Both the position numbers and the translations under genes were made by a program. Below, in pieces: positions 1 through 8,639 of a stretch of DNA of 64,000 nt. The DNA comes from CAZENU01 sp965117035. Its GTDB lineage: Bacteria; Chloroflexota; Dehalococcoidia; Lucifugimonadales; CAZENU01. The stretch lies in NCBI GenBank assembly GCA_965117035.1, contig OZ220748.1, forward strand, positions 434,001-498,000, in the 5' to 3' direction. The notes under the pieces are model-generated. The model did not search any database and was not told the DNA's origin. It worked only from the letters and a program-made list of their open reading frames with translations. The stretch's first letter is position 1. Each line of letters starts with the position of its first letter.

Positions 1-1
1 G

Positions 2-94
2 CTCATAGTCCGCCGCAGCTTCGCCGACTACGCCGCGCTGTGGCTCCAGGACGCGGCGCTGGAGTATGGCTGCGCGGTGGTGCCGGGCGGATAG
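2..94 (+). CDS. 3' end of an unidentified gene (partial)
   Basis: An open frame runs from the window edge to a TAG at 92-94. The 30 visible residues (including RRSFADYAALWLQDA) look like an ordinary protein C-terminus, but they are too few to name a family. The following DUF5131 gene starts about 100 bases later on the same strand. Coding is inferred only from composition and position. Confidence 0.35.
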   Translation, partial: LIVRRSFADYAALWLQDAALEYGCAVVPGG

Positions 95-192
95 ATTCGT
101 CCTCGCCCGTTCCGGGATTCGTGAACCTGATCCTGCTTGACAGCAAAGCACACGTGTTCTATTGTCGTTCTAATCGTTGCGGATGGGAGAGG

Positions 193-942
193 ATGTCAGA
201 TAACAGCGCGATTGAGTGGACGGACGCGACGTGGAACCCGGTCACCGGCTGCACGAAGGTCAGCCCTGGGTGCGCCTACTGCTACGCGGAAGGCATCACG
301 CTGAGGTTCAAACGTGGCGGACCGTTCCTTCCTGGCAAGGCCACGATCACACTGCACCCTGAAAGGCTCGATGCTCCGGGCAAGTGGAGGTCGTCCCGGC
401 GGGTGTTCGTGAACAGCATGAGCGACCTCTTCCACGAGGAGGTTCCCTTTACGTTCGTGCGAGACGTGTTCGACCGGATGGCCGAATACGACCAGCACAT
501 CTACCAGGTGCTCACCAAGCGCCCCGAGCGAATGGTGGAGTACGTTGACTGGAACAACGGCGCTGACTGGCCCGACCACGTCTGGGCGGGAGTGTCGGTC
601 GAGAACCAGTACTGGGCCGACCGCCGGATCCCGTTGCTGGCAACAGTCCCCGCGAGCGTGCGTTTCCTTTCAGTTGAGCCGCTACTGAAGGCAGTGGACC
701 TGAGTTCCTATCTCTCGCACATCCAATGGGTCATCGTCGGCGGAGAGAGCGGTCACAAGTCGCGACCGATGGCTGCAGAGTGGGCGACGCAAATTCGCGA
801 CGACTGTGACGAGGCTGGCGTGCCGTTCTTCTTCAAGCAGTGGGGTGGACGCACCAGCAAGGCAAACGGGCGGCTTCTAGAAGGCGAGACTTGGGACCAG
901 ATGCCGGACAACAACCTTCTACCTGCCTTGGCAGGAGGTTAG
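193..942 (+). CDS. DUF5131 (phage Gp37/Gp68-type) three-Cys-motif protein
   Basis: A 249-aa protein of the DUF5131 (Gp37Gp68) family. The N-terminus reads NSAIEWTDATWNPVTGC, with Cys20, Cys27 and Cys30 forming the CX6CX2C 'three-Cys motif', a radical-SAM-like metal-binding signature. Later family blocks are VFVNSMSDLFHEEVP, VLTKRPERM, WAGVSVENQ, RFLSVEPLL and VGGESG. The ATG at 193 is chosen because GGGAGAGG lies just upstream and homology begins there; the frame extends further upstream only without homology. The partner TcmP gene begins 6 bases downstream, the usual arrangement. The biochemical role of the pair is not established; a nucleic-acid or nucleotide modification role is often assumed. 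Confidence 0.9.
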   Translation: MSDNSAIEWTDATWNPVTGCTKVSPGCAYCYAEGITLRFKRGGPFLPGKATITLHPERLDAPGKWRSSRRVFVNSMSDLFHEEVPFTFVRDVFDRMAEYDQHIYQVLTKRPERMVEYVDWNNGADWPDHVWAGVSVENQYWADRRIPLLATVPASVRFLSVEPLLKAVDLSSYLSHIQWVIVGGESGHKSRPMAAEWATQIRDDCDEAGVPFFFKQWGGRTSKANGRLLEGETWDQMPDNNLLPALAGG

Positions 943-948
943 CCTTCA

Positions 949-1764
949 ATGGTTCAAGCAACGACGTTGGCGAGCGACGGACTGCCTGCGCTTCGGCAGG
1001 GTTCGTGGAGCCGGGACAAGCTGTACTTCGTCTCCTATTTCGCCGAGCTGTTCAGCACGGGCATGAAGAACTACTGGCCTACGCGGGCATACGTCGACCT
1101 CTTCGCCGGTCCGGGCTTGAATCTGGACAAGACTACGGGGGAGGAGTTCGACGGCTCGCCGATGCTGGCACTCGGTGGCAAGACGCCATTTACTCACCTA
1201 TATTTCAACGACCGGAACCCTGAGTTCGTCAGTGCTTTGAAGCAGCGGCAGCAGTCCAGATTCCCTGACCAAACCGCCTACTACTACACTCTGGACTGCA
1301 ACGAAGCGTCCGGCGTCATTGTTCGCGAACTTCCCTCATCGGCGCTAGTCCTCTGCTTCGTAGATCCTTGGACGTACGAAATCACGTTCGATAGCTTGGC
1401 AGAACTATGCCAACATCGCTCAATTGACCTGATCGTGACCTTCCACAGCACTGCCATCAAGCGCAATGCTCACCAAGAGATCGCAGCCGTCGACAAGTTT
1501 CTCGACGACGCTGCGTGGAGAGACGAGTATTTTGCTGCAGAAGGCAACCCGTCACTCCCGCCCACTTACGTGCTAATCGAAACGTTCAAAGCGAGTCTCC
1601 GGGAGCGCCTGAATTTCACACAATTTGGGGATCCAGAGGTGATCCGGAACACTGCCGGGGCTCCGATCTTCTACCTGCTGTTCGCGTCCCGGCATCCCAA
1701 GGGTCTTGAATTCTGGAGCAAGTCGTCTGCGAGAAGACCCCAAGGCCAGCGAAAACTGTTCTGA
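949..1764 (+). CDS. tcmP: Three-Cys-motif partner protein TcmP
   Basis: A 271-aa protein of the TcmP family, named for being encoded beside three-Cys-motif proteins such as the one ending 6 bases upstream. Residues about 48-56 (YVDLFAGPG) form a methyltransferase-like glycine-rich loop, and VLCFVDPW about residues 127-134 resembles a catalytic DPP/W-type motif, so a Rossmann-fold methyltransferase-like activity is plausible. The C-terminus ends with FWSK...GQRKLF, as in family members. It converges on the lipoprotein gene at 1785. Function is unproven. Confidence 0.88.
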   Translation: MVQATTLASDGLPALRQGSWSRDKLYFVSYFAELFSTGMKNYWPTRAYVDLFAGPGLNLDKTTGEEFDGSPMLALGGKTPFTHLYFNDRNPEFVSALKQRQQSRFPDQTAYYYTLDCNEASGVIVRELPSSALVLCFVDPWTYEITFDSLAELCQHRSIDLIVTFHSTAIKRNAHQEIAAVDKFLDDAAWRDEYFAAEGNPSLPPTYVLIETFKASLRERLNFTQFGDPEVIRNTAGAPIFYLLFASRHPKGLEFWSKSSARRPQGQRKLF

Positions 1765-1784
1765 GGGCCAGATTGCTGCCCCCG

Positions 1785-3038
1785 CTACTCCAGGGCCAGC
1801 AGGTAGCTGCCTTCGCGGCGTAGGATTGGCACGTAGAGGATGTCGTCCTCGACGGTGAGGTAGCCGGAGGGGGAGCCCTCGACGTCGAACTCCCACCAGG
1901 GCGAGCCGGTCTTCGCGTCGAAGGCGTATACGTCGCCCCAGCCTGTCAGGTACACGAGGCCGTTGGCGCCGGATACGACGGGCTGGGCCGTTGAGCGCTG
2001 CGGGATGATGTCGGTGCGCCACTTCTCCTCGCCAGTCGCGGCGTCAAGCCCGTGGACGTACCCGCGCTGGTATATGACCGTGTCCTCGAAAACGACGGGG
2101 GAGGCCTTGATCGGCCACTGCGACATGAAGGTCCATTTCTCGGCGCCGGTGGCGGCGTCCACCGCGTAGAGCTTCAGGTCGTCGCTTCCGAAGTAGACGA
2201 CGCCGTTGGCGACGGCAGGCGAGCCCCATACCGGGCCCTTGGTCTTGAACCGCCACTTCTCCCCACCGGTCGCGGCGTCGAGCGCGTAGACGTGCCAGTC
2301 GAGGCTGCCCGCGTAGACGACACCGCCTTCGACCGAGGGCGTCAGCCAGGTGCCGGACCCGGCCGAGTTCGCGTCCAGGTTCCTCGGACCGAAGATCTCG
2401 ACCTTCCAGCGCTCCTCGCCTGTCGCCGCGTCCAGCGCGTAGACGTTGCCGTCCGACGCGGTGAAGAACACCGACCCGTCCGCGACGATCGGGGAGGCCC
2501 ACGGCCGGCCCAACGGCTCGAAACGCCACTTCTCCTCCCCGGTACCTACGTCGAGGGCGTATAAGACGCCGTCCCTGCTGGCGACAAAGACGAGCCCGTC
2601 GGACACGGCGGGGGCCGAGTAGACCTCCCGCCCCGTGGCGAACCTCCACAGCTCCCGCTGCGCACCCGTGTCGAACGCGGACAGGAAGAAGGGGGACTCG
2701 GCCGCCGGGTCGGCGACGCCCATGAGGACGAGCCCGCCCGAGACGATGGGCGGGGAGATGACGGCGGTGTCCGGCAATCTCCACGCCTCGCCGGGGGAGA
2801 ACACCGGGCCGCGGGCGTCGAGGACGCCGTCACCGCTCGGGCCGCCCCCGTGCATGGCGACCACGTCCGCTATCGGAGTCGGGGAGGGCTCCAGCCCGGC
2901 GACGGCGGTCATGTCCTCCGGCGACAGCTCGCCGCACGCCGCCAGCACGAGCATCGCGAGCGCCGCCACCGGCAGCAGCCGGCGCAAGACAGGGGATACG
3001 ACGCGTACGCCGTGCCGTCCGGGCCCTGGCGCCTTCAT
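1785..3038 (-). CDS. PQQ-like beta-propeller repeat lipoprotein
   Basis: About 417 aa, secreted and lipid-anchored: the N-terminus has a basic stretch, a hydrophobic core (LLPVAALAMLVL) and an AAC lipobox. The body carries repeated PQQ_2/PQQ_3 blades with the hallmark YALDAATGEEKWRF, seen at least six times (for example YALDVGTGEEKWRF, HVYALDAATGGEKWRF, YAVDAATGAEKWTF). The ATG at 3038 is chosen because it gives the signal peptide and overlaps the upstream hydrolase stop as ATGA; the longer frame is an Arg/Pro-rich artefact. Such propellers bind proteins or ligands outside the membrane (BamB-like), and enzymatic PQQ binding is not implied. Confidence 0.88.
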   Translation of the reverse strand: MKAPGPGRHGVRVVSPVLRRLLPVAALAMLVLAACGELSPEDMTAVAGLEPSPTPIADVVAMHGGGPSGDGVLDARGPVFSPGEAWRLPDTAVISPPIVSGGLVLMGVADPAAESPFFLSAFDTGAQRELWRFATGREVYSAPAVSDGLVFVASRDGVLYALDVGTGEEKWRFEPLGRPWASPIVADGSVFFTASDGNVYALDAATGEERWKVEIFGPRNLDANSAGSGTWLTPSVEGGVVYAGSLDWHVYALDAATGGEKWRFKTKGPVWGSPAVANGVVYFGSDDLKLYAVDAATGAEKWTFMSQWPIKASPVVFEDTVIYQRGYVHGLDAATGEEKWRTDIIPQRSTAQPVVSGANGLVYLTGWGDVYAFDAKTGSPWWEFDVEGSPSGYLTVEDDILYVPILRREGSYLLALE

Positions 3039-3703
3039 TCGAGCTGCCTCCGGACCCACCCGGCCGTGACGGAAGCGACTTCGGACAGGGCGTCCGACTG
3101 CGTCCTGCCCGAATCGGCCGGCGGTTTGTAGAAGTGGTCGCCGCCGTCGACGACGTGCAGGGTCGCGCGGCCTCCCAGTCCGTCCACCACGGCTCGAAGC
3201 TCGCCGACGTCGGAAAACTCCTCGTCGCGGCCGCCCTGGACGAACAGCATTGGGACCGGCACGCGGGGGAGGTGGCCTACTGGACTCTGCAGCAGGTGGC
3301 GCCACCGGTCCGGGAAGACGTAGAGCACGCAGCCCCTGACCTCGGGCCAGTCTTCGCTCGACAGGGCGAGCGAAACGACCTGGCTGCTCATGGAACGCCC
3401 GCCGAGGAACGGTGGAAGGTCGGGCCTTAGCGCCTGCGCGGCGCTCTTCGCCGCCCTCGTCGTGGCCAGCAGTACGTCGAGCGGGTCGATCAGGTCTGGA
3501 GTGTAGTCGGCCATGACCTCGCTATACGGGTAGTTGTAGCGAAATGTCGCGACGCCGCGGTCGGCCAGCGCCTTCGCCATCCCGACCATCACCGGCCTGT
3601 GTATCGGCGTCCCGGAGCCGTGGCCCAACACCAGCAGCGCGAACGGGTCGTCCGGCTCCACCAGGACGGTAGCGACTTCCGGTCCGGCGGAAGTCGCCTC
3701 CAT
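3035..3703 (-). CDS. Alpha/beta hydrolase (KANL3/Tex30, dienelactone hydrolase-like)
   Basis: A 222-aa alpha/beta-hydrolase. The oxyanion-hole region is LVLGHGSG, the nucleophile elbow is GGRSMSS (Ser in a GxSxS context), the acid is Asp in QGGRDEE and the catalytic His lies in DGGDHFY. Family and length match the KANL3/Tex30 group of small cytoplasmic hydrolases. The ATG at 3703 has GAGGG just upstream; a GTG at 3733 is an alternative. Its stop overlaps the lipoprotein start (ATGA), implying translational coupling. The substrate is unknown. Confidence 0.82.
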   Translation of the reverse strand: MEATSAGPEVATVLVEPDDPFALLVLGHGSGTPIHRPVMVGMAKALADRGVATFRYNYPYSEVMADYTPDLIDPLDVLLATTRAAKSAAQALRPDLPPFLGGRSMSSQVVSLALSSEDWPEVRGCVLYVFPDRWRHLLQSPVGHLPRVPVPMLFVQGGRDEEFSDVGELRAVVDGLGGRATLHVVDGGDHFYKPPADSGRTQSDALSEVASVTAGWVRRQLE

Positions 3704-3760
3704 TCTACCCTCTGTGACATTCACCTCGGCCACCCCACGCCACCTGCCTCGCCCCCGCAG

Positions 3761-6238
3761 CTACTTCGCGACGACGTTGACGAGCTTGCCCGGGACGTAG
3801 ACGACCTTGACGACGTCCTTGCCCTCCGTGTGCGCCCGCACGCGCGGGCTGTCCAGCGCGGCGGTGCGGGCGGCCTCCTCGGTGAGAGGGGCCGGCAGCT
3901 CGATGCGGTCGCGCAGACGACCGTTGACCTGCACTACCAGCGTCACCGTCTCGTCGGCCGCCAGGGTAGGGTCCCACTCGGGCAGCAGCCGGTCGTGGAC
4001 GCTGAACTCGCGCCCGGTGCGCTCCCACAGCTCCTCGGTGACGTGCGGCGCCATCGGCGCCAGCAGCACCAGCAGAGACTCCACCGCCTCGTTCCACGCG
4101 TCCGACGTGACCCCGCCGCCTGCCCACGCCGCGTTCATCGTGTTGGACAGCTCCATCAGCGACGCGATGGCCGTGTTGAACTTGAAGCGGTCCAGGTCGT
4201 CGACGACCCGCCTGATCGTCTTGTGCACGGCACGGCCCAGGTCGGCCGACGCGGTCTCGTCGACCGGGCCTGCGTCCAAGGCGGTCGCGTCCCGCTGCGC
4301 CATCTCCCACAGGCGGTTCAGCCACCGGGAGACGCCGTTGATGCCCGACTCGCTCCAGCTTCCGCCCTGGTCCCACGGGCCGATGAACATCAGGTAGCAG
4401 CGCACTGCGTCTGCGCCGTACTTGCCGACGTACTCGTCGGGCGCGACGACGTTGCCGCGCGACTTGCTCATCTTCTCGCCCTCGGACAGGATGTGCCCCT
4501 GGTTGTACAGGCGGACGAATGGCTCGTCGATGTCCAGCATGCCCAGGTCGCGCATCGCCTTCGTGAAGAAGCGCGCGTAAAGCAGGTGCATGACCGCGTG
4601 CTCCGCGCCGCCAGTGTACTGGTCGACCGCGCCCCAGGCCTCGAAGGCCTCGGCCTCGAACATGCCGCCGTCGTATTTCGGGCTCGCGAACCGGAACTGG
4701 TACCACGACGAGTCGACGAAGGTGTCCATCGTGTCCGTCTCGCGCTTCGCCGGCCCGTCACACTTCGGGCAGCTGGCGTTCACGAAGCCCTCGTGCAGCG
4801 CCAGCGGGGACTCCCCGGTCGGCCGGAACTCGGCGTCCTCCGGCAGCAGCACCGGCAGGTCCTCCTCCGGCACTGGCACGGTGCCGCAGTCGCCGCAGTA
4901 GACAATGGGTATCGGCGTGCCCCAGTAGCGCTGCCGCGAGATCAGCCAGTCGCGCATGCGGTACTGCACGGCGCGCTTGCCCCAGCCTTGCGACTCGATG
5001 AAGTCGGCGATGTGTCGCTTTCCGTCTTCGCTGGGCAGGCCGTCGAACTGGCCTGAGCTGACCTGCGTACCGGCGTCCAGGTAGGCCTCGTCCAGATCGC
5101 CGCCATCCCAGCCGGGCGGCGCGACGACGACCCTGATCGGCAGGTCGTACTTGACGGCGAACTCGAAGTCGCGCTGGTCGTGCGCCGGCACGCCCATGAC
5201 GATGCCGGTGCCGTAGGTCAGCAGCACGTAGTCGCCGATCAGGATCGGCACGCGGTCGCCGTTCAGCCTGTTGACGGCGTAGGAGCCCGTGAAGACGCCC
5301 GTCTTGGCCTTCTCGGTCGACATGCGCTCGATCTCGGTCTGGCGGCGCGCCTGTTCCACGTAGGCCTCGACCTCGGCGCGGTGCTCGGGCGTCGTCAGCG
5401 CGTCCACCAGCGGGTGCTCGGGCGCCAGCACGACGAAGGTGACGCCGAAGATGGTGTCGATGCGCGTCGTGAAGGTCGTCAACGCCGTCTCGTCCAGCCC
5501 GTGCTCCGATATGTCGAACTCGACGTCGACGCCCTCGCTGCGCCCGATCCAGTTAGTCTGCATCACGTTGATCTTCTCGGGCCAGTCTATCTTCGAGTGG
5601 TCCAGCAGCTCGTCGGCGTACTTGGTGACGCGGAACAGCCACTGGTTCAGCTCCCGGCGGGCGACCTCCGAGTCGCAGCGCTCGCAGCGGCCGTCGATGA
5701 CCTGCTCGTTCGCCAGCACCGTGTTGCAAGAAGGGCACCAGTTGGCCGGCGCGAAGTCGCGGTAGGCAAGCCCCGCCTCCAGGAACTTCAGGAATATCCA
5801 CTGGTTCCAGCGGTAGTACTCGGGGACGCAGGTCGCCAGCTCGCGGTCCCAGTCGTAGACGGCGCCCATCGTGCGGAACTGCCCCCGCATCTTCTCGATG
5901 TTGGCCATCGTCCACTTCGCGGGATGGATGCCGCGCTCGATCGCCGCGTTCTCCGCGTTCAGCCCGAACGCGTCGAACCCCATCGGGTGCAGCACGTTGT
6001 AGCCCTTCATGCGCATGTAGCGGGCGTGGGCGTCCGCGCCGGACATGGCGTACCAGTGGCCGATGTGGAGGTCGCCGGACGGGTAGGGGTACATGGTGAG
6101 CTCGTACCAGTTGGGGCGCGGGTCGTCGTCGTCCACCCGGTACGTCCCGGCGCGCTCCCACCGGGCCTGCCACTTCGACTCTATCAGCGCGGCGTCGTAC
6201 CGCGCGTCGGCCCTCACGGCCGTGTCCGTCGTAGCCAT
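3761..6238 (-). CDS. leuS: Leucyl-tRNA synthetase
   Basis: Class Ia aminoacyl-tRNA synthetase of 825 aa that charges tRNA-Leu with leucine. Visible signatures are the HIGH box (DLHIGHW, residues 58-61), the KMSKS loop (EKMSKSRGN, residues 589-593), a CP1 editing-domain region with TTFTTRIDTIFG and GTGIVMGVPAHDQRD, two Cys-pair zinc knuckles (CPSC...CERC and CGDC...CPKC), and the LeuRS C-terminal domain ending VNVVAK. The start ATG has AGGAGG 7-8 bases upstream. Expression is very likely controlled by the T-box leader directly upstream. Confidence 0.97.
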   Translation of the reverse strand: MATTDTAVRADARYDAALIESKWQARWERAGTYRVDDDDPRPNWYELTMYPYPSGDLHIGHWYAMSGADAHARYMRMKGYNVLHPMGFDAFGLNAENAAIERGIHPAKWTMANIEKMRGQFRTMGAVYDWDRELATCVPEYYRWNQWIFLKFLEAGLAYRDFAPANWCPSCNTVLANEQVIDGRCERCDSEVARRELNQWLFRVTKYADELLDHSKIDWPEKINVMQTNWIGRSEGVDVEFDISEHGLDETALTTFTTRIDTIFGVTFVVLAPEHPLVDALTTPEHRAEVEAYVEQARRQTEIERMSTEKAKTGVFTGSYAVNRLNGDRVPILIGDYVLLTYGTGIVMGVPAHDQRDFEFAVKYDLPIRVVVAPPGWDGGDLDEAYLDAGTQVSSGQFDGLPSEDGKRHIADFIESQGWGKRAVQYRMRDWLISRQRYWGTPIPIVYCGDCGTVPVPEEDLPVLLPEDAEFRPTGESPLALHEGFVNASCPKCDGPAKRETDTMDTFVDSSWYQFRFASPKYDGGMFEAEAFEAWGAVDQYTGGAEHAVMHLLYARFFTKAMRDLGMLDIDEPFVRLYNQGHILSEGEKMSKSRGNVVAPDEYVGKYGADAVRCYLMFIGPWDQGGSWSESGINGVSRWLNRLWEMAQRDATALDAGPVDETASADLGRAVHKTIRRVVDDLDRFKFNTAIASLMELSNTMNAAWAGGGVTSDAWNEAVESLLVLLAPMAPHVTEELWERTGREFSVHDRLLPEWDPTLAADETVTLVVQVNGRLRDRIELPAPLTEEAARTAALDSPRVRAHTEGKDVVKVVYVPGKLVNVVAK

Positions 6239-6281
6239 CGTCGACCTCCTGCCGTGTCCTCTCCGGCGAGTCCCTGCCGCC

Positions 6282-6546
6282 GGGAAAAAAAGAAACCCGC
6301 CCCTGGATCAGGGACGGGAATGCGAATAGTCTTGCGCAGTACCCCGCGGTACCACCCTGGTTGCCCCGACGGTCCGGGGCCTCCTCACAGCGATAACGGC
6401 GCTCCGCCGTCCGACCCTACCTGTCGTTCAGGCCGGATGCTCGGGGGCGAGTTCGCGGGCCGATTGCGCGCCGGGCTTCCACCTTACCCCGTTCTCTATC
6501 GCGCTGTACCCGCTACTACTCCCCGTCGACGCATTTCTCTATCTCT
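6282..6546 (-). promoter_or_regulatory. T-box riboswitch leader of leuS
   Basis: The leader carries the conserved T-box sequence AGGGTGGTACCGCGG (minus strand, 6358-6344), which pairs with the NCCA end of uncharged tRNA. It is followed by an intrinsic terminator just before leuS. Stem I features are suggested by GACGGGGAGTAGTA near 6530 and GGTGGAAGCCCGG near 6475. CTC at 6451-6449, in GCGAACTCGCC, is a candidate leucine specifier codon. Uncharged tRNA-Leu would stabilise the antiterminator and switch leuS on. The T-box core and terminator are direct observations; the specifier assignment is inference. Confidence 0.9.
6285..6318 (-). terminator. Intrinsic terminator of the leuS T-box
   Basis: On the minus strand, CCCGTCCCTG and CAGGGGCGGG form a stem around a 3-base loop, followed by TTTCTTTTTTT. 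It lies between the T-box sequence and the leuS ribosome-binding site, as expected for a transcription-attenuating T-box. Confidence 0.9.
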
Positions 6547-6552
6547 GTCCAA

Positions 6553-6580
6553 ATTAGCACGGCCGCACGCGCCGGTGCAA
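6553..6580 (-). promoter_or_regulatory. Putative sigma-70-type promoter for leuS leader
   Basis: Minus strand: TTGCAC (6580-6575) and GCTAAT (6558-6553) are 16 bases apart, placing a start near 6546 just upstream of T-box stem I. Only sequence resemblance supports this. Confidence 0.45.
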
Positions 6581-6591
6581 CCGCGTGGTAG

Positions 6592-7395
6592 CTATCCGGT
6601 CGCCTTCATGATGAGCCTACCCTGGCGCTCGCCGACCAGCACTCCGCCTCCGAGTACGTGGCCCTCCATGGCCTCGAGCAGGTCTTCCATCGTGGCGCCG
6701 GGAGCCAGGTCGAGCACGGTGTCCAGCGCGTAGATTTCGAAGGTGTACTTCTCGATCTCCTGCTTGGGGTTCTCGTTGCCCTGCGCGGACGATGGCTTGT
6801 ATACGCTGAGCATGTCCGGAGGACACGGCCCAAGGTATCCGACCACGCCGCCGCTGTTGAGTCCCTGTCGGGCCCCATTCTCCAGCGTTTCCGATTCCTC
6901 GATGCCCTTGTCCAGGTCGGTCACGTCAGCGGGAATGTTCCACATCACCCAGTGGACCCAGGTCTCGTCCGACCCGAGGAGCTCCGTGCTGCGCATGACC
7001 AGGGCGAAGCTCTGGGTGCCCTCAGGAACGTCGGTCCAGGCCAGTGGCGGCGAGAGGTTCTGCGCATCCGTCGGGGTCAGGTTGGACCGGGCAAAGTACT
7101 TGCCCGGCTCGTCCGTCGAACCGCCGATGCAGGTGTGGACCTTCGGAATGCGGCGCTTCTCGTTGAACACCGGGCTGGTGAACGTCATGCTGAGCTCGAC
7201 CTCTTGCTCGATCGAAGCGTCGGCGGCCCCGGCTTCGCCAGCGGTCCCGGCGCCCGCATCGGGGTCTGACCCGGCCGCGGCGGGAGCGCCGCCGCCCGCA
7301 TCCACGTCCCCATCGCCGCTGGAGCAGCCGGCGACGAAGACGACGGCGACGAGGGTCATACCAAGCAGGATCAAGAGCGATCGAGCGTTGCGCAT
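6592..7395 (-). CDS. YbhB/YbcL-type (PEBP/Raf kinase inhibitor-like) lipoprotein
   Basis: A 267-aa exported protein. The start at 7395 gives a lipoprotein signal (LLILLGMTLVAVVFVAGC) followed by a low-complexity linker rich in Gly, Asp and Ala. The PEBP domain (about residues 70-267) shows SPPLAWTDVPEGTQSFAL, HWVMWNIPAD and YLGPCPP, the ligand-pocket blocks of the bacterial YbhB/YbcL family. A second lipoprotein of the same family lies at 22821-23666 and shares FNEKRRIPK. The ligand is unknown. The longer upstream frame is rejected because it places the signal peptide internally. Confidence 0.87.
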   Translation of the reverse strand: MRNARSLLILLGMTLVAVVFVAGCSSGDGDVDAGGGAPAAAGSDPDAGAGTAGEAGAADASIEQEVELSMTFTSPVFNEKRRIPKVHTCIGGSTDEPGKYFARSNLTPTDAQNLSPPLAWTDVPEGTQSFALVMRSTELLGSDETWVHWVMWNIPADVTDLDKGIEESETLENGARQGLNSGGVVGYLGPCPPDMLSVYKPSSAQGNENPKQEIEKYTFEIYALDTVLDLAPGATMEDLLEAMEGHVLGGGVLVGERQGRLIMKATG

Positions 7396-7555
7396 GGTCA
7401 GCCTCCGGGCGTTCGGATCGCGTTCACTCCAGAATCCTATCAACAACATGCTCCGGGAGCAAACGACAGTCCCCGGACGGGCGACGGCGCGCACGTCTAT
7501 CCGCGGCGCTCCCGGCACGACGGGTCCGCCCCGGCCTGATAGGATACGGCGCGAC

Positions 7556-8047
7556 ATGGGCGCCGCCGACCGCAAGACCGTCTACCTCGCCAATCCATAC
7601 GGATTCTCGACGCAGCAGCGGGCCATGCTGCTGCCGCAGCTAGTCGACGCCCTCGAGGCGCTCGGGCTGGAGGTCTGGGAGCCGTTCGAGCGTAACAACC
7701 AGGTCGACTTCTCGGAGCCAGGCTGGGCGTACCGGGTAGGGCAGGACGACTTCCGCGACGTGCGCGAGGCCGACGCCATCTTCGCAGTCGTGAACGGCGT
7801 GCCGCCGGACGAGGGCGTCATGGTCGAGCTCGGCATGGCCATCGCGCTGGGCAGGCCGACGTTCCTGTTCCGGGACGACTTCCGCCGCGCCACCGACAGC
7901 GAGGAGTACCCGCTCAACCTGATGCTGTTCACCGGCATGCCCCGCGACGAGTGGCAGGCCTATTACTACACGTCCGTCGACGAAATCGGAGCGCCCGCCA
8001 AGGCCCTCGCCCGCTGGGTGCGGGAGCCGGGCCCCGAAGTCGACTGA
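7556..8047 (+). CDS. Nucleoside 2-deoxyribosyltransferase-family protein
   Basis: A 163-aa cytoplasmic protein. Residues 7-15 (KTVYLANPY) begin a Rossmann-like strand, READAIFAVVNG supplies a conserved Asp about residue 73, and PPDEGVMVELGMAIALGRP (Asp85, Glu91) matches the D..GT..E.G.A block in which the Glu is the nucleophile. The family cleaves and transfers deoxyribose between bases, and many members are salvage or hydrolase variants. The ATG at 7556 is chosen where homology begins; the open frame upstream is antisense to the PEBP gene. Confidence 0.8.
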   Translation: MGAADRKTVYLANPYGFSTQQRAMLLPQLVDALEALGLEVWEPFERNNQVDFSEPGWAYRVGQDDFRDVREADAIFAVVNGVPPDEGVMVELGMAIALGRPTFLFRDDFRRATDSEEYPLNLMLFTGMPRDEWQAYYYTSVDEIGAPAKALARWVREPGPEVD

Positions 8048-8087
8048 GAGCAGGCCTGGGAGTCCGAAGCGACGAGGACGAGCGCCG

Positions 8088-8390
8088 TCAGCCGGCTTGG
8101 TCTACGAGCTCGATCCTGAGGCTCTTGCCCAAAGCGGCGGCCGCCCTGTCTAGCGTCAGCAGCGTTACCGACGGGTTGTCTGGGTCGAGCAGCCGGTTGA
8201 GGGAGGCGCGGCTCGTGTTCATGCGCCGAGCCATCTCGGCCTTGCCGAGCCGCTCATCTTCCATCGTTCGGCAGATCTGCCATGCCAGAACGCGCTTCAC
8301 GGCGACCGAGCGCACCTCCGGGAGCACACCGTCCTGCTCCAGCAGATCATCCAGCGCGGACCCGATACGGGGATTCACACTATCGGTCAT
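8088..8390 (-). CDS. XRE-family HigA-like antitoxin/regulator
   Basis: A 100-aa protein with a central helix-turn-helix: RLGKAEMARRMNTSRASLNRLLDP, then TLLTLDRAAAALGKSLRIELV, typical of HigA-type antitoxins. Its ATG overlaps the stop of the upstream HigB-like frame (ATGA), the toxin-first arrangement of higBA operons. In intact systems it neutralises the RNase toxin and represses the operon; the toxin partner here appears truncated. Confidence 0.8.
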   Translation of the reverse strand: MTDSVNPRIGSALDDLLEQDGVLPEVRSVAVKRVLAWQICRTMEDERLGKAEMARRMNTSRASLNRLLDPDNPSVTLLTLDRAAAALGKSLRIELVDQAG

Positions 8391-8584
8391 TTCGCCTCCA
8401 ACATTCGCTTGCGCCTCCGCGCCAGGTCAAGATCGCCTTGGGGAGTCTTCCGTGCCTTCTTCGTAAATCCATGCAAGAGAACCATGCGTCCACCGCATAA
8501 GCAGAATAGCACTCGCGCGATCCCATCCTTGAGATTAGTGCGGACCTCGTACAACCCCTGGCCGAGTGGCCCACGAAGGGTCAC
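8387..8584 (-). pseudogene. N-terminally truncated HigB/RelE-type (DUF891) toxin
   Basis: The 65-aa frame contains only the C-terminal part of a Gp49/HigB-like toxin: GPLGQGLYEVR, VLFCLCGGRMVLLHGF, TKKARKTPQGDLDLARRRKRML. Full-length members are about 105-120 aa and start with a further 40-50 residues that are missing. The frame stays open upstream to the end of the ABC permease gene without homology. A GTG at 8584 could still start a short product. It is probably inactive, leaving an orphan HigA-like gene. Confidence 0.65.
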
Positions 8585-8639
8585 TTGCCCCGCTGATCCC
8601 CCGACTGATGGCCGCAGACTCCACGAAGCCTGGAACGCT

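Noticed and set aside
196..579. Long antisense frames across the DUF5131 gene and throughout the GC-rich left half (for example 3599-5056 and 5180-6733 on the plus strand opposite leuS)
   Set aside because: They are rich in Arg, Pro, Ala and Val from GC-skewed codons, lack any family motif, and lie wholly opposite well-supported genes.
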